A model generated the notes under the pieces. That model did no database searches and was not told the origin of the DNA. It saw only the letters and a list, made by a program, of their open reading frames with translations. Source: Muribaculaceae bacterium (lineage in GTDB: Bacteria > Bacteroidota > Bacteroidia > Bacteroidales > Muribaculaceae). From it: a stretch of DNA of 64,000 nucleotides. Positions 34,832 to 43,649 of the stretch are shown one piece after another. Position numbers and translations under genes: made by a program. The stretch spans positions 1-64,000 of the forward strand of contig JAFZAC010000007.1 in the NCBI GenBank assembly GCA_017548365.1. The letters run 5' to 3'. Each line of letters starts with the position of its first letter. Position 1 is the first letter of the stretch.

Positions 34832-36004
34832 TTATCTATCTACCTCAAGGATGGCGCGGTAGAGTGCTGTGGTGCTGGATGGAGTGAGACATAAGGTTCC
34901 AGCACGCAAACGCTGATTCTCTATCACGGGCTCATCATGCACGGGCCATGGATCGCCTGAACTACTGCGCTGCTCTATGGAGAATGATGCAGTTAAGTTT
35001 TGAGCAATAATATTGTCACCAAGCATAGATGTTATAGCTCCCATCGTGGGTCGTAAATTAAGTTCCACGCAGGGATCAATACCAATCTTGTCGGTCACAA
35101 CTGATTGTGAATTAAAGAGAAGCATATCTACACCCATCCAACCGGTGTAGTGTGGTGCCACGAGTTCGTCTATAACCTGCGTCAAGGCTTTGACAACCTC
35201 GTCAAATTGTGGATATTGGGCTGTGATTCTTGATTTTAGCACATCACGCGGCGCTACTTCACCACTAGTGTATTGGCTATGGAAATCGGTATTAAAAATG
35301 GAGAATCCTCGCTCAATAGCCTTACCGTTATCACAGTAAAACTCCACAGCGAAGTCCATGATCTTATCAAGAGCCTGCTCACATAACAACGACCCTTGCC
35401 GCTTTAACGCGCCGCGGCACCATTGCTCCAACTCGGGAGTGGCGCCATCGATAGTGTGGTAGATGCCTCGACCGCTACTTGACCATGGAGTCTTGATGTA
35501 GCAATTGCGATAGCGATGAACAAACTGCAACACGTCATCGGGTGTAGCCAGTTCCTCAGGTATGGGACAGAGTTGGCGACCTAAAAGTTCTACCAAGCGT
35601 TTGTGAATAATTACAGATATGCGACGGTGTGAAAGGCCTCGCAAGTGATAAATAGCATCCTTGGAGGGCACGCTGTCGCTGCCTGCGCCCCACTTTATCA
35701 AGCGTCGACGCATATCAAGGCACCATCCCCAAGGCATCAGTTGGCAGTTGGTGAGATGTCGCAACTCGCTACGCTTAACAGCGTGAACATCAAGTCCAAG
35801 GGTAGCATTGAGGCTTTCTAGCCACTCGGCGTCAAGATCGCTGTCGGTGATTAGCAACGAACCTGGCTCGGCGACAAATGCCGGCAGCACCGCTAGGTCA
35901 GTCGCCATCTGCACTGCAAACGGTGGCGCCACATAGTTGATGCCACCGGTTGCAAGAGCTAGATCATTTTGAGGATTAAATATGTATATCTTCTTGGCTT
36001 TCAA
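34832..36004 (-). CDS. Hypothetical ATP-grasp-like protein
   Basis: The 390-residue protein starts with KIYIFNPQNDLALATGG. The middle segment CYIKTPWSSSGRGIYH (about 172-187) resembles the nucleotide-binding strand and glycine loop of ATP-grasp ligases. Acidic metal-site-like segments follow: MDFAVEFYC, GWMGVDMLLF and CVELNLRPTMG (about 304-314). This suggests an ATP-dependent carboxylate-amine or similar ligase in the cytoplasm. No substrate domain is recognised, and the neighbours give no pathway. It reads toward the shared terminator at 34770. The fold call is by motif resemblance only. Confidence 0.55.
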   Translation of the reverse strand: MKAKKIYIFNPQNDLALATGGINYVAPPFAVQMATDLAVLPAFVAEPGSLLITDSDLDAEWLESLNATLGLDVHAVKRSELRHLTNCQLMPWGWCLDMRRRLIKWGAGSDSVPSKDAIYHLRGLSHRRISVIIHKRLVELLGRQLCPIPEELATPDDVLQFVHRYRNCYIKTPWSSSGRGIYHTIDGATPELEQWCRGALKRQGSLLCEQALDKIMDFAVEFYCDNGKAIERGFSIFNTDFHSQYTSGEVAPRDVLKSRITAQYPQFDEVVKALTQVIDELVAPHYTGWMGVDMLLFNSQSVVTDKIGIDPCVELNLRPTMGAITSMLGDNIIAQNLTASFSIEQRSSSGDPWPVHDEPVIENQRLRAGTLCLTPSSTTALYRAILEVDR

Positions 36005-36077
36005 ACAAATTCACTTTGGATATCAACCCTAAATTACTTTAAATATTGAATTAGTAGGACACAAAGCCAGCAAAGAA

Positions 36078-36908
36078 TCATTTGAGCAGTTTCTTACCAT
36101 AGGCGGTGAGAAGTTTTTTAGCCTTGAGAGTCTTGAGAGGAACGGGAACCTCAACAATGCCGTCGCAGAAAGGACCCACAGCATAAGGCTGGAAAACAAA
36201 GACCATCTTGCCGTTCTTGATGTAGAAGTTGTCGATGTCTACCTCATTGATGTTATCCCACCATTTGGATTCCTTGTCGCGATGATCATAACTGGGCAGC
36301 ATTTTGAGCACCTTGCTGAGGTTGGTCACTATGTCGGTCACGCGAATGGGCTTATCGAGTGTGGCATCGAAGGCCAGATAATTAGCTCCAAACACATCAT
36401 GGGCACCGCCATAGTAGTAATCTCCTCTCTCAACAAAGAACACCAAGTTCCCTACTGAGTGACTATACTCAAAATCTAACGTTTCATACCAGCAGCTCAT
36501 GTAATCGTCACTGCTTTTAATGTCGGTTACTCCTGGTGTTCCATACTCCTTGACAATATACTCTTGAACCATGGTATTGGAACGCAAGATGTTGCTCACC
36601 CAATTCTTAACACAAGAGGTGAGAGAGTTAACGTCTTGAGGAATAGTGGGGAAACTCTCAGGGTTATGGCTGGCATAGAACACCTCTTCAACCAAGAAAT
36701 CGTTCAATGCCTTCGATTTCTTTCCATTTATGGTCACTGGCCAATCGACATTCACACTCTTGGTGAACTTGTAACCCTGAGCATCGGGCTCTTCCTTGTC
36801 AAAAAAGCGGATAGAGTCCTTGCACTCAAAATGCTGAGTCTTAATTTTTGGAGCTGCCTGCACACTGAGCGCCAACAGCAAGAAAGCGAAAAAGAATTTT
36901 GTTTTCAT
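36078..36908 (-). CDS. DUF3298-domain secreted protein (RsiV-like C-terminal domain)
   Basis: The 276-residue protein has a signal peptide (1-18, ending VQAA). It lacks a lipobox and so is probably periplasmic. The N-terminal half resembles the PdaC/DUF4163 type, and the C-terminal half carries DUF3298 hallmarks: GDYYYGGAHD (about 159-168), DIVTNLSKVL and FVFQPYAVGPFCDGIVEVPV (about 235-254). Related domains occur in anti-sigma factor RsiV and in peptidoglycan deacetylase PdaC. The role here is unknown. TAATTTTG at 36956-36949 (minus strand) is a likely promoter. Confidence 0.78.
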   Translation of the reverse strand: MKTKFFFAFLLLALSVQAAPKIKTQHFECKDSIRFFDKEEPDAQGYKFTKSVNVDWPVTINGKKSKALNDFLVEEVFYASHNPESFPTIPQDVNSLTSCVKNWVSNILRSNTMVQEYIVKEYGTPGVTDIKSSDDYMSCWYETLDFEYSHSVGNLVFFVERGDYYYGGAHDVFGANYLAFDATLDKPIRVTDIVTNLSKVLKMLPSYDHRDKESKWWDNINEVDIDNFYIKNGKMVFVFQPYAVGPFCDGIVEVPVPLKTLKAKKLLTAYGKKLLK

Positions 36909-37135
36909 AACGATACACTTTGTTTAAATAAATATTCTTGTTATGCCACAAAATTAAGCCAAAAATTCACACAAAACAACTCCTTTTGACAAAAAAGGAC
37001 AAAATGTATTGATATAATGCCAAAAGTATATGTTTAGATGATGTATTAAATATGAAAATGAGTCCAAAAACGCATTTTGGAATTTTCAACCATAAAATTG
37101 GAGATTTTTACCTTTTGTGTTACCCAAAAAATCTC

Positions 37136-37250
37136 TAATTTTGCACCGCATAATAATTAGGACAGCAATATTATATTGCACTTTTCTATACAGATTCTAT
37201 TCATAAATTTAAAGTCCCACTCGTGAGAGCCGGGCTTTTTTCTTTTTTAT
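37136..37250 (+). ncRNA. Candidate small RNA of about 100 nt between two minus-strand genes
   Basis: On the plus strand a promoter-like pair is seen: TTTG at 37114-37117 and TAATTTTG at 37136-37143, 18 bases apart. The expected start is near 37150. The transcript would hold a hairpin GCAATA-TTA-TATTGC (37165-37179). It would end in a GC-rich imperfect hairpin (37213-37236, AGTCCCACTCGTGAGAGCCGG and onward) directly followed by CTTTTTTCTTTTTT (37235-37248). Flanking genes point the other way, so a plus-strand terminator with its own promoter is best explained by an independent RNA. No known family is recognised. Confidence 0.5.
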
Positions 37251-37268
37251 ACGGGTTGTGCCGTCGTT

Positions 37269-38033
37269 TCAAGGTTGGGTAAAAATGAGCCAGTTGCTCT
37301 GGTAACGAGTGTTGAAGAAATGCTCCGAGAGTTCTTGAGTAGAATTGCCATCTGGGCGCACCCATCCCCATGCCCATGTGCCCATGTCGAGATAGAGGGC
37401 CTGCCGTGCGCCAAGTGCTACCAGGGCATCGATAAACTCACCGCAGAACATGGGCTCATCACCCTGCACTATGGCAAAAGTGCCATCGTCCAGAACGCAG
37501 GCGGCACGATAGATGATGTGCGCCTTGCGATCACGAATGGCTTGCGGAATGCGCTCTATCACTCCCCTGCCGTCCTCGACTATGAGACATTGCTGGAAAA
37601 GATACCCCTTTCCCTTCACCGCCTCACCTATTGACCTTTCGAGGAAATCATTTGATCGTATTTCCACCTTATTATTAATAATGAGCATATGGCCTGTAGC
37701 TGTCACGTCGTCATAACCTTTGATGCGCTCACCCGCAACCACATGGTCGCCGCACACGTCCATGGAAGTGATATCTTTAGTAAAGGCTGCCGCCACATTG
37801 AGTATGATAGTGGTGTCGTCAATGCTTGGTGCGCCACCAAAATTATGCTGCTTGTGGCTGACGAAACGTACCTGAGTGTTAATGCCTGGACTCATGAGCA
37901 TGAGCTTATGACCTCCAGCAGTCACATATCTTAATTCAACACCTACATTAGCCGATGTCGCATGCTTGGCGGCGCCACACCCCATCAGGCCCACTGGCAC
38001 AATGCCTAGTAATATCCACTTGAGTCGTAACAT
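37269..38033 (-). CDS. Lipoprotein resembling phosphodiester glycosidase (NAGPA) domain proteins
   Basis: The 254-residue protein has a lipoprotein signal with lipobox LMGC (Cys19). Segments in order resemble the NAGPA-type fold: IILNVAAAFTKD (about 76-88), HMLIINNKVEI, AHIIYRAACVLDDGTFAIVQGDE (about 171-193) and EFIDALVALGARQALYLDMG (about 199-218). Such domains cleave phosphodiester-linked sugars. The usual asparagine/aspartate-glycine-rich LDGGGS active-site loop appears here as LDMGTW, so activity is uncertain. TATCTTTG at 38060-38053 (minus strand) is a likely promoter. The family call is tentative. Confidence 0.5.
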   Translation of the reverse strand: MLRLKWILLGIVPVGLMGCGAAKHATSANVGVELRYVTAGGHKLMLMSPGINTQVRFVSHKQHNFGGAPSIDDTTIILNVAAAFTKDITSMDVCGDHVVAGERIKGYDDVTATGHMLIINNKVEIRSNDFLERSIGEAVKGKGYLFQQCLIVEDGRGVIERIPQAIRDRKAHIIYRAACVLDDGTFAIVQGDEPMFCGEFIDALVALGARQALYLDMGTWAWGWVRPDGNSTQELSEHFFNTRYQSNWLIFTQP

Positions 38034-38212
38034 AGTCTTTTATTATTTTGGGCAAAGATAATGAATTTGCTTTAAATTGCAAATTATTGAATTTCAAAAA
38101 TTGTCTATAATTAATTGGTTATTAATTTATAATTTTATAATTTTGTAACCGAGATTTTTTTTGTTTCGCGTTGTTTTGTCATACAGAATTGAAGATTTAT
38201 AAAACTAACAAT

Positions 38213-39769
38213 ATGAAAAAGATTTACTTGTTTTTACTATTTTTGATGGCTGCTTTTGCCAGCCATGCACAGACCGACTATGGACTAGCTGTTGCTGGTA
38301 TTAGAGTGACCAGCAGCAATGCAAGCAGTATCACTGGCTATGGCATCAGCGGCACGGTGAGTTATGCTCCTGCTACCCACACCCTTACACTCATGAGTGC
38401 TACTATCGATGTCACAGATTTGAATATTTGTGCTATTGCCACCGACTATGACTCTCGGCATGACTTCAAGATAAGACTTCTTGGCAATAACTACATTAAA
38501 ACTAATTCTAATAATATTGCCATTAGAATAAACGAGTCGGCAGCTTTCACCATTTTTTCTCCTGGCGGTAATGGAACTCTCGACTGCCAAGGCATGTTAT
38601 TCCTTGATGCGCGTAAGTATATCACCAATGAATGTACTATGTCCTATATTAAGGATTGCACATTACGTGTTGGCGAGATTTGGAGCGATGATTATGAGGA
38701 ATGTCTCACCATCAACAATGCCCAGGTGACGGCCGATGCCATTGATGTTGGCTCTGACCACAATGGCCAGAAAAGTGTCACGCTTATCGGCTGCTATTTA
38801 GCTTATCCCTATGGTGGTTATTTTGACTGTACAGGTGGCGTAAGTGTAGGTTATGACGAGTCCTGGTATGGCCGTGTTGAGGTAAGGCGCGGAACTCTTT
38901 GTGGTGACGTGAATGGAGATGGTATCGTTTCTTCGGTAGATGTGACAGTGCTTTACAACTGGCTGCTTAACGGCAGTACAAGCGCAATGGTCTGTGGCGA
39001 TCAGGATGGTGATGGAATCATCTCTTCCGTTGATATTACGGTAGTCTATAATATCCTGCTTGGGGACACTCCCAGCATGGTGTTTAACCAATATACTGTC
39101 AACGGTGTGACGTTCCGCATGATAGATGTCGTGGGAGGGACATTCATGATGGGTGGTCCTGGCATAGATAATAATCCAATGACATTACCAATTCATCAGG
39201 TGACATTGAGTAGCTATAGCATTGGCGAGACCGAGGTGACGCAAGAATTGTGGCAGGCTGTGATGGGAAGTAACCCAAGCCACTTCAGCGGCACAAATCT
39301 GCCTGTGGAGTCTGTTAGTTGGAACGACTGCCAGACGTTTATCACCAAGTTAAATCAGATGACTGGCAAACAATTCCGCCTGCCCACCGAGGCACAATGG
39401 GAATTCGCAGCACGAGGCGGAATTAAGAGTAATGGCTATGTGTATTCAGGTAGCGACATGTGCTGGGATGTGGGATGGTCTTCTATTAACAGCAATAATA
39501 TGTCTCATCCCGTAGGCACTAAAAAACCTAATGAACTGGGCATATATGATATGAGCGGAAATGTCCTTGAGTGGTGTCAAGACTGGTACGACAATTATAC
39601 TGCATATGCACAAACTGATCCTACTGGATCAACTGATGGGCCTTACCCTTACCGCGTGATGCGTGGTGGCGGCTGGTGGTGGAACTATTATTATTGTACT
39701 GTGATTGATAGGTTCCAATTTTTGCCTGGAAATAGCAACAATTACAGTGGCTTCCGTTTGGCAATGTAG
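38213..39769 (+). CDS. Secreted dockerin protein with C-terminal FGE-sulfatase-like (SUMF) domain
   Basis: From the ATG at 38213 the protein is 518 residues. A signal peptide (1-20, ASHAQ) is followed by a beta-rich region of unknown type (about 22-230). A type I dockerin pair with two EF-hand-like calcium loops follows: DVNGDGIVSSVDVTVLYNWL and DQDGDGIISSVDITVVYNIL, about 233-286. Then comes a formylglycine-generating-enzyme-like domain (about 295-518) with GETEVTQELWQAVMG, RLPTEAQWEFAARGG and DMSGNVLEWCQDWY. In the catalytic loop RGGGWWWNYYYC the second active-site cysteine is present but the first is tryptophan, so true FGE activity is unlikely. TAATTTTG at 38138-38145 is the likely promoter. 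Confidence 0.8.
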   Translation: MKKIYLFLLFLMAAFASHAQTDYGLAVAGIRVTSSNASSITGYGISGTVSYAPATHTLTLMSATIDVTDLNICAIATDYDSRHDFKIRLLGNNYIKTNSNNIAIRINESAAFTIFSPGGNGTLDCQGMLFLDARKYITNECTMSYIKDCTLRVGEIWSDDYEECLTINNAQVTADAIDVGSDHNGQKSVTLIGCYLAYPYGGYFDCTGGVSVGYDESWYGRVEVRRGTLCGDVNGDGIVSSVDVTVLYNWLLNGSTSAMVCGDQDGDGIISSVDITVVYNILLGDTPSMVFNQYTVNGVTFRMIDVVGGTFMMGGPGIDNNPMTLPIHQVTLSSYSIGETEVTQELWQAVMGSNPSHFSGTNLPVESVSWNDCQTFITKLNQMTGKQFRLPTEAQWEFAARGGIKSNGYVYSGSDMCWDVGWSSINSNNMSHPVGTKKPNELGIYDMSGNVLEWCQDWYDNYTAYAQTDPTGSTDGPYPYRVMRGGGWWWNYYYCTVIDRFQFLPGNSNNYSGFRLAM

Positions 39770-39790
39770 TTGACCCTTTTAAATAGAATA

Positions 39791-39831
39791 AGTCCGCACT
39801 TCTCGATTTAGCCAAGTGCGGACTTTTTTTG
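39791..39831 (+). terminator. Rho-independent terminator
   Basis: AGTCCGCACTT (39791-39801) pairs perfectly with AAGTGCGGACT (39814-39824), followed by seven T. Confidence 0.9.
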
Positions 39832-39910
39832 TTTTATGCTGAATAAATTGCTCTCGTTATTTGAAATTCACTTTTACCCAGATCAAAACAAAGTTTTTTA
39901 GCTTTACTGG

Positions 39911-39941
39911 TTGCAAATAACGACAAAAAATGATATATTTG
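39911..39941 (+). promoter_or_regulatory. sdhCAB promoter
   Basis: TATATTTG (39934-39941) is preceded by TTG (39911-39913) at a 20-base spacing. The transcript leader would be about 85 bases, and no known riboswitch is recognised in it. Confidence 0.55.
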
Positions 39942-40032
39942 CAGTGGAAATCCGCCATGCGCCGTGCGTGTGGTGTCTATGTGCTTGAATAATAATTAAC
40001 TAAATCAATTAATAACTAAATTCAAATCAACT

Positions 40033-40713
40033 ATGTGGTTATTTAAATCTTCGGTAGGAAGGAAAGTGGTGATGAGTGTCACCGGACTTTTCCTTATCCT
40101 ATTCTTAACATTCCACGCGCTGATGAATGCCGTAGCAATCTTTTCGGTTGAAGCCTATGAGGCTGTTTGCGAGTTCCTTGGCGCTAACTGGTATGCTCTG
40201 CTGGGCACCGCAGTGCTCGCCGCAGGTTTTGTGATTCACATCATCTACGCCTTCTGGCTTACATTGCAAAATCGCAGCGCACGTGGCGATGACCGCTATG
40301 CTGTTACAGCCCGTCCCAAAAATGTGGAATGGGCTTCGCAGAACATGCTCGTACTCGGTATCATTGTAGCATGCTTCCTGGTGCTGCACCTCTATCAGTT
40401 CTGGGCAAAGATGCAGCTGCCTGAAATTATGGGAGACTATGCCGCTAGTGGCGAAGAGGCTCTCGAACTCGCATTTGGCTGCTGGTGGACTCTTCCTGTT
40501 TACCTCATTGGTTTCCTGGCAGTGTGGTTCCACATCACTCACGGTTTTTGGAGCGCCTTCCAATCGATTGGCGTTAACAACGACAAGTGGATCGAGCGCT
40601 GGAAATGCATCGGCTGCTGGTGGGCAACCATCGTTATGCTGCTCTTTGCTGTATGCGCCATAGCTTTAACTCTAAAGTATGCGGGCGGTTACGACTGCAT
40701 TGGTGCTTGTTAA
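40033..40713 (+). CDS. sdhC: Succinate dehydrogenase/fumarate reductase cytochrome b subunit
   Basis: This is the di-haem membrane anchor of the b558 class of succinate:quinone oxidoreductases; in Bacteroides the complex works mainly as fumarate reductase. The 226-residue protein has five hydrophobic segments. Histidines lie in them at FHALMNA (about 29), HIIYAFW (about 72), HLYQFW (about 120) and FHITHGFWSAFQ (about 165-168), which fit haem ligands. It leads the sdhCAB operon, 38 bases before sdhA. Confidence 0.92.
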   Translation: MWLFKSSVGRKVVMSVTGLFLILFLTFHALMNAVAIFSVEAYEAVCEFLGANWYALLGTAVLAAGFVIHIIYAFWLTLQNRSARGDDRYAVTARPKNVEWASQNMLVLGIIVACFLVLHLYQFWAKMQLPEIMGDYAASGEEALELAFGCWWTLPVYLIGFLAVWFHITHGFWSAFQSIGVNNDKWIERWKCIGCWWATIVMLLFAVCAIALTLKYAGGYDCIGAC

Positions 40714-40751
40714 CTATTAGCTGAGTAATTAATCATTAAAAACTTTTCAAA

Positions 40752-42761
40752 ATGGAAGAAAACATTAAGAACAACGTTGCTCAGCCAGTCATTGACTCTA
40801 AGATCCCCGAGGGACCTGTAGCTGAGAAATGGACAAACTATAAGGCTCATCAAAAACTTGTGAACCCCGCCAACAAGCGCCGTTTGGATATTATCGTAGT
40901 TGGTACCGGTTTGGCTGGTGCCAGCGCCGCTGCCACACTTGGCGAGATGGGTTTCAAAGTGATGAATTTCTGCATTCAGGATTCACCCCGCCGTGCTCAC
41001 TCGATTGCTGCGCAAGGTGGTATCAATGCCGCAAAGAACTATCAGAACGACGGCGACTCAGTTTATCGCTTGTTCTACGACACCGTTAAAGGTGGTGACT
41101 ACCGCGCTCGCGAGGCCAACGTGTACCGCCTTGCCGAGGTATCGAACAATATCATTGACCAGTGCGTTGCACAGGGTGTACCTTTCGCACGTGAGTATGG
41201 CGGCTTGCTCGCCAACCGCTCATTTGGTGGTGCTCAAGTAAGCCGTACATTCTATGCAAAGGGTCAAACCGGTCAGCAGCTTCTGCTCGGCGCTTACTCG
41301 TCGCTCAACCGTCAGATTGAGATGGGTAACGTAACAAGCTACAACCGTTACGAGATGCACGATGTTGTAATCATTGATGGCCGTGCACGCGGTATTATTG
41401 CCAAAAACCTCGTAACAGGCCAGCTAGAGCGCTTTGCCGCTCACGCAGTGGTAATCGCTACTGGTGGTTATGGCAACACCTATTTCCTCTCAACCAACGC
41501 TATGGCTTGCAACGTAAGTGCAGCTATGGCTTGCTATCGCAAGGGTGCTTACTTTGCTAATCCAGCTTACGTACAGATTCACCCCACCTGCATTCCTCGC
41601 CACGGCGACAAGCAGTCAAAGCTGACGCTGATGAGTGAGTCGTTGCGTAATGACGGACGCATCTGGGTTCCCAAGAACATTGAAGATGCCAAACGTCTGC
41701 AAGCTGGCGAAATCAAGGGTAGCGACATTCCCGAAGAGGAGCGTGACTACTACCTCGAGCGCCGCTATCCAGCCTTTGGCAACCTCGTACCACGTGACGT
41801 GGCAAGCCGCGCCGCCAAGGAGCGCTGCGACAAGGGCTACGGCGTGAACAACACCGGACAAGCTGTATTCCTCGACTTCAGTGAGGCCATCAACCGCCTG
41901 GGCATCGACGTGGTGCGCCAGCGTTATGGCAACCTCTTCGACATGTATGAGGAAATCACCGACGTGAATCCTGGCGAGCTCGCCAACGAAATCAATGGTG
42001 TGAACTATTACAACCCAATGATGATTTATCCTGCCATCCACTACACAATGGGCGGCATTTGGGTAGACTATGAGTTGCAGACCTCAATCAAGGGCCTCTT
42101 TGCCATTGGCGAGTGTAACTTCAGCGACCACGGTGCTAACCGCCTTGGTGCTTCGGCATTGATGCAGGGTCTTGCCGATGGTTACTTTGTTCTCCCCTAC
42201 ACTATCCAGAACTACCTGAGCGACCAAATCACAGTGCCCAGGTTCTCCACCGACCTCCCAGAATTTGAGGAAACCGAAGAGCGCGTTCAAGCCGAACTCG
42301 ATGCATTGATGAACATCAAGGGCAACCGCTCGGTTGATTCTATCCACAAAGAGCTGGGTAACATCATGTGGGACTATGTGGGCATGGGCCGTACCAAGGA
42401 AAGCCTTGAAATTGCCCTCCAAAAGATTAAAGACCTTCGCAAGGAATTTGAAACCAACCTCTTCATTCCTGGCACTCAAGACGGCATGAACATCGAGCTT
42501 GACAAGGCATTCCGCCTGCGTGACTTCATCACTATGGGCGAGCTCATCGCTTATGATGCTTTGAACCGTGAGGAATCATGCGGTGGTCACTTCCGCGAAG
42601 AGCATCAGACCGAAGAAGGCGAAGCCAAGCGCGACGACGAGAACTTCTTCTATGTTGCTTGCTGGAAATACAACGGCGACGACGAGAAAGCTCCATCGCT
42701 CATCAAGGAGCCACTACACTACGAGGCAATTAAGGTACAAACTAGAAATTACAAAAACTAA
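40752..42761 (+). CDS. sdhA: Succinate dehydrogenase/fumarate reductase flavoprotein subunit
   Basis: This is the catalytic FAD subunit that interconverts fumarate and succinate. In the 669-residue protein the FAD-binding fold ([17 protein letters not shown], about 49-65) is followed by the covalent-FAD histidine motif [13 protein letters not shown]. Further on are the substrate region [11 protein letters not shown], the catalytic [10 protein letters not shown] segment and the second FAD motif [18 protein letters not shown]. Under anaerobic growth this complex is the terminal reductase that can take menaquinol electrons, for example those from GlpABC (1.6-5.8 kb). Confidence 0.95.
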   Translation: MEENIKNNVAQPVIDSKIPEGPVAEKWTNYKAHQKLVNPANKRRLDIIVVGTGLAGASAAATLGEMGFKVMNFCIQDSPRRAHSIAAQGGINAAKNYQNDGDSVYRLFYDTVKGGDYRAREANVYRLAEVSNNIIDQCVAQGVPFAREYGGLLANRSFGGAQVSRTFYAKGQTGQQLLLGAYSSLNRQIEMGNVTSYNRYEMHDVVIIDGRARGIIAKNLVTGQLERFAAHAVVIATGGYGNTYFLSTNAMACNVSAAMACYRKGAYFANPAYVQIHPTCIPRHGDKQSKLTLMSESLRNDGRIWVPKNIEDAKRLQAGEIKGSDIPEEERDYYLERRYPAFGNLVPRDVASRAAKERCDKGYGVNNTGQAVFLDFSEAINRLGIDVVRQRYGNLFDMYEEITDVNPGELANEINGVNYYNPMMIYPAIHYTMGGIWVDYELQTSIKGLFAIGECNFSDHGANRLGASALMQGLADGYFVLPYTIQNYLSDQITVPRFSTDLPEFEETEERVQAELDALMNIKGNRSVDSIHKELGNIMWDYVGMGRTKESLEIALQKIKDLRKEFETNLFIPGTQDGMNIELDKAFRLRDFITMGELIAYDALNREESCGGHFREEHQTEEGEAKRDDENFFYVACWKYNGDDEKAPSLIKEPLHYEAIKVQTRNYKN

Positions 42762-42767
42762 AGAATT

Positions 42768-43523
42768 ATGGAGAACTCGATAAGTGTAAAACTGAAGATT
42801 TGGCGCCAAGCTGGCCCCAAAGAGAAAGGTGAATTTGTGACTTATGAGTTGCAGGACATTCCTACCGACACCTCGTTCCTTGAGACTCTTGACATTCTCA
42901 ACGAGCAACTCGTTGAGCGTGGCGAAGAGCCTGTAGCTTTCGACCATGACTGCCGCGAGGGAATTTGCGGTATGTGCTCGCTATATATCAACGGACATCC
43001 CCACGGCCCCGCTACTGGAGCTACCACTTGCCAGCTCTATATGCGCCGCTTCAAGGATGGCGAGACCATTACAGTAGAGCCATGGCGCTCGGCAGCGTTC
43101 CCTGTTATCAAGGACTTAATGGTAGACCGCAATGCCTTCGACAAAATTCAGCAGGCTGGCGGATATGTTAGCTTCAACACTGGCGGCGCTCAAGACGCCA
43201 ACGCCATTCCCATCAGCAAGGTAGCTGCCGACGAGGCTATGGACAGCGCAAGCTGCATTGGCTGCGGTGCTTGCGTAGCTGCTTGCAAGAATGGTTCGGC
43301 AATGCTCTTCGTTTCGGCCAAGGTGAGCCAATTTGCTCTCCTGCCACAAGGCAAGGCCGAGGCTAAGAAGCGCGTGAAAGCCATGCTTCAGAAGATGGAC
43401 GAACTGGGATTCGGAAACTGCACTAACACTGGTGCATGTGCCGCAGAGTGCCCCAAGAACATCAAGTTGAGCAATATCGCACGCCTCAACCGCGAGTACA
43501 TCAGCGCAAAGTGTAGCGACTAA
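42768..43523 (+). CDS. sdhB: Succinate dehydrogenase/fumarate reductase iron-sulfur subunit
   Basis: The 251-residue protein relays electrons between SdhA and the membrane cytochrome. The N-terminal ferredoxin domain holds the [2Fe-2S] motif [11 protein letters not shown] with a later Cys in TTCQLY. The C-terminal domain holds a [4Fe-4S] motif [12 protein letters not shown] (about 161-172) and a final cysteine motif [14 protein letters not shown] (about 222-235). It starts six bases after sdhA. A terminator follows at 43549. Confidence 0.95.
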   Translation: MENSISVKLKIWRQAGPKEKGEFVTYELQDIPTDTSFLETLDILNEQLVERGEEPVAFDHDCREGICGMCSLYINGHPHGPATGATTCQLYMRRFKDGETITVEPWRSAAFPVIKDLMVDRNAFDKIQQAGGYVSFNTGGAQDANAIPISKVAADEAMDSASCIGCGACVAACKNGSAMLFVSAKVSQFALLPQGKAEAKKRVKAMLQKMDELGFGNCTNTGACAAECPKNIKLSNIARLNREYISAKCSD

Positions 43524-43548
43524 ACGTTGTACTCCACATCAAACAAAG

Positions 43549-43586
43549 CTGCCAGCCCCAAACATTGAGGCTGGCAGTGTTTTTTC
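43549..43586 (+). terminator. Rho-independent terminator after sdhCAB
   Basis: CTGCCAGCC (43549-43557) pairs with GGCTGGCAG (43569-43577), followed by TGTTTTTTCC. Confidence 0.88.
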
Positions 43587-43649
43587 CTTCCACATTGATG
43601 CTGATAATACCATTTTTTACTATTTTTGCATTGATTTTTCAAAAAAGCT

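Noticed and set aside
38913..39070. Dockerin modules as evidence for a cellulosome
   Set aside because: No cohesin or scaffoldin is seen, and dockerin-like loops are common on Bacteroidales secreted proteins without cellulosomes.
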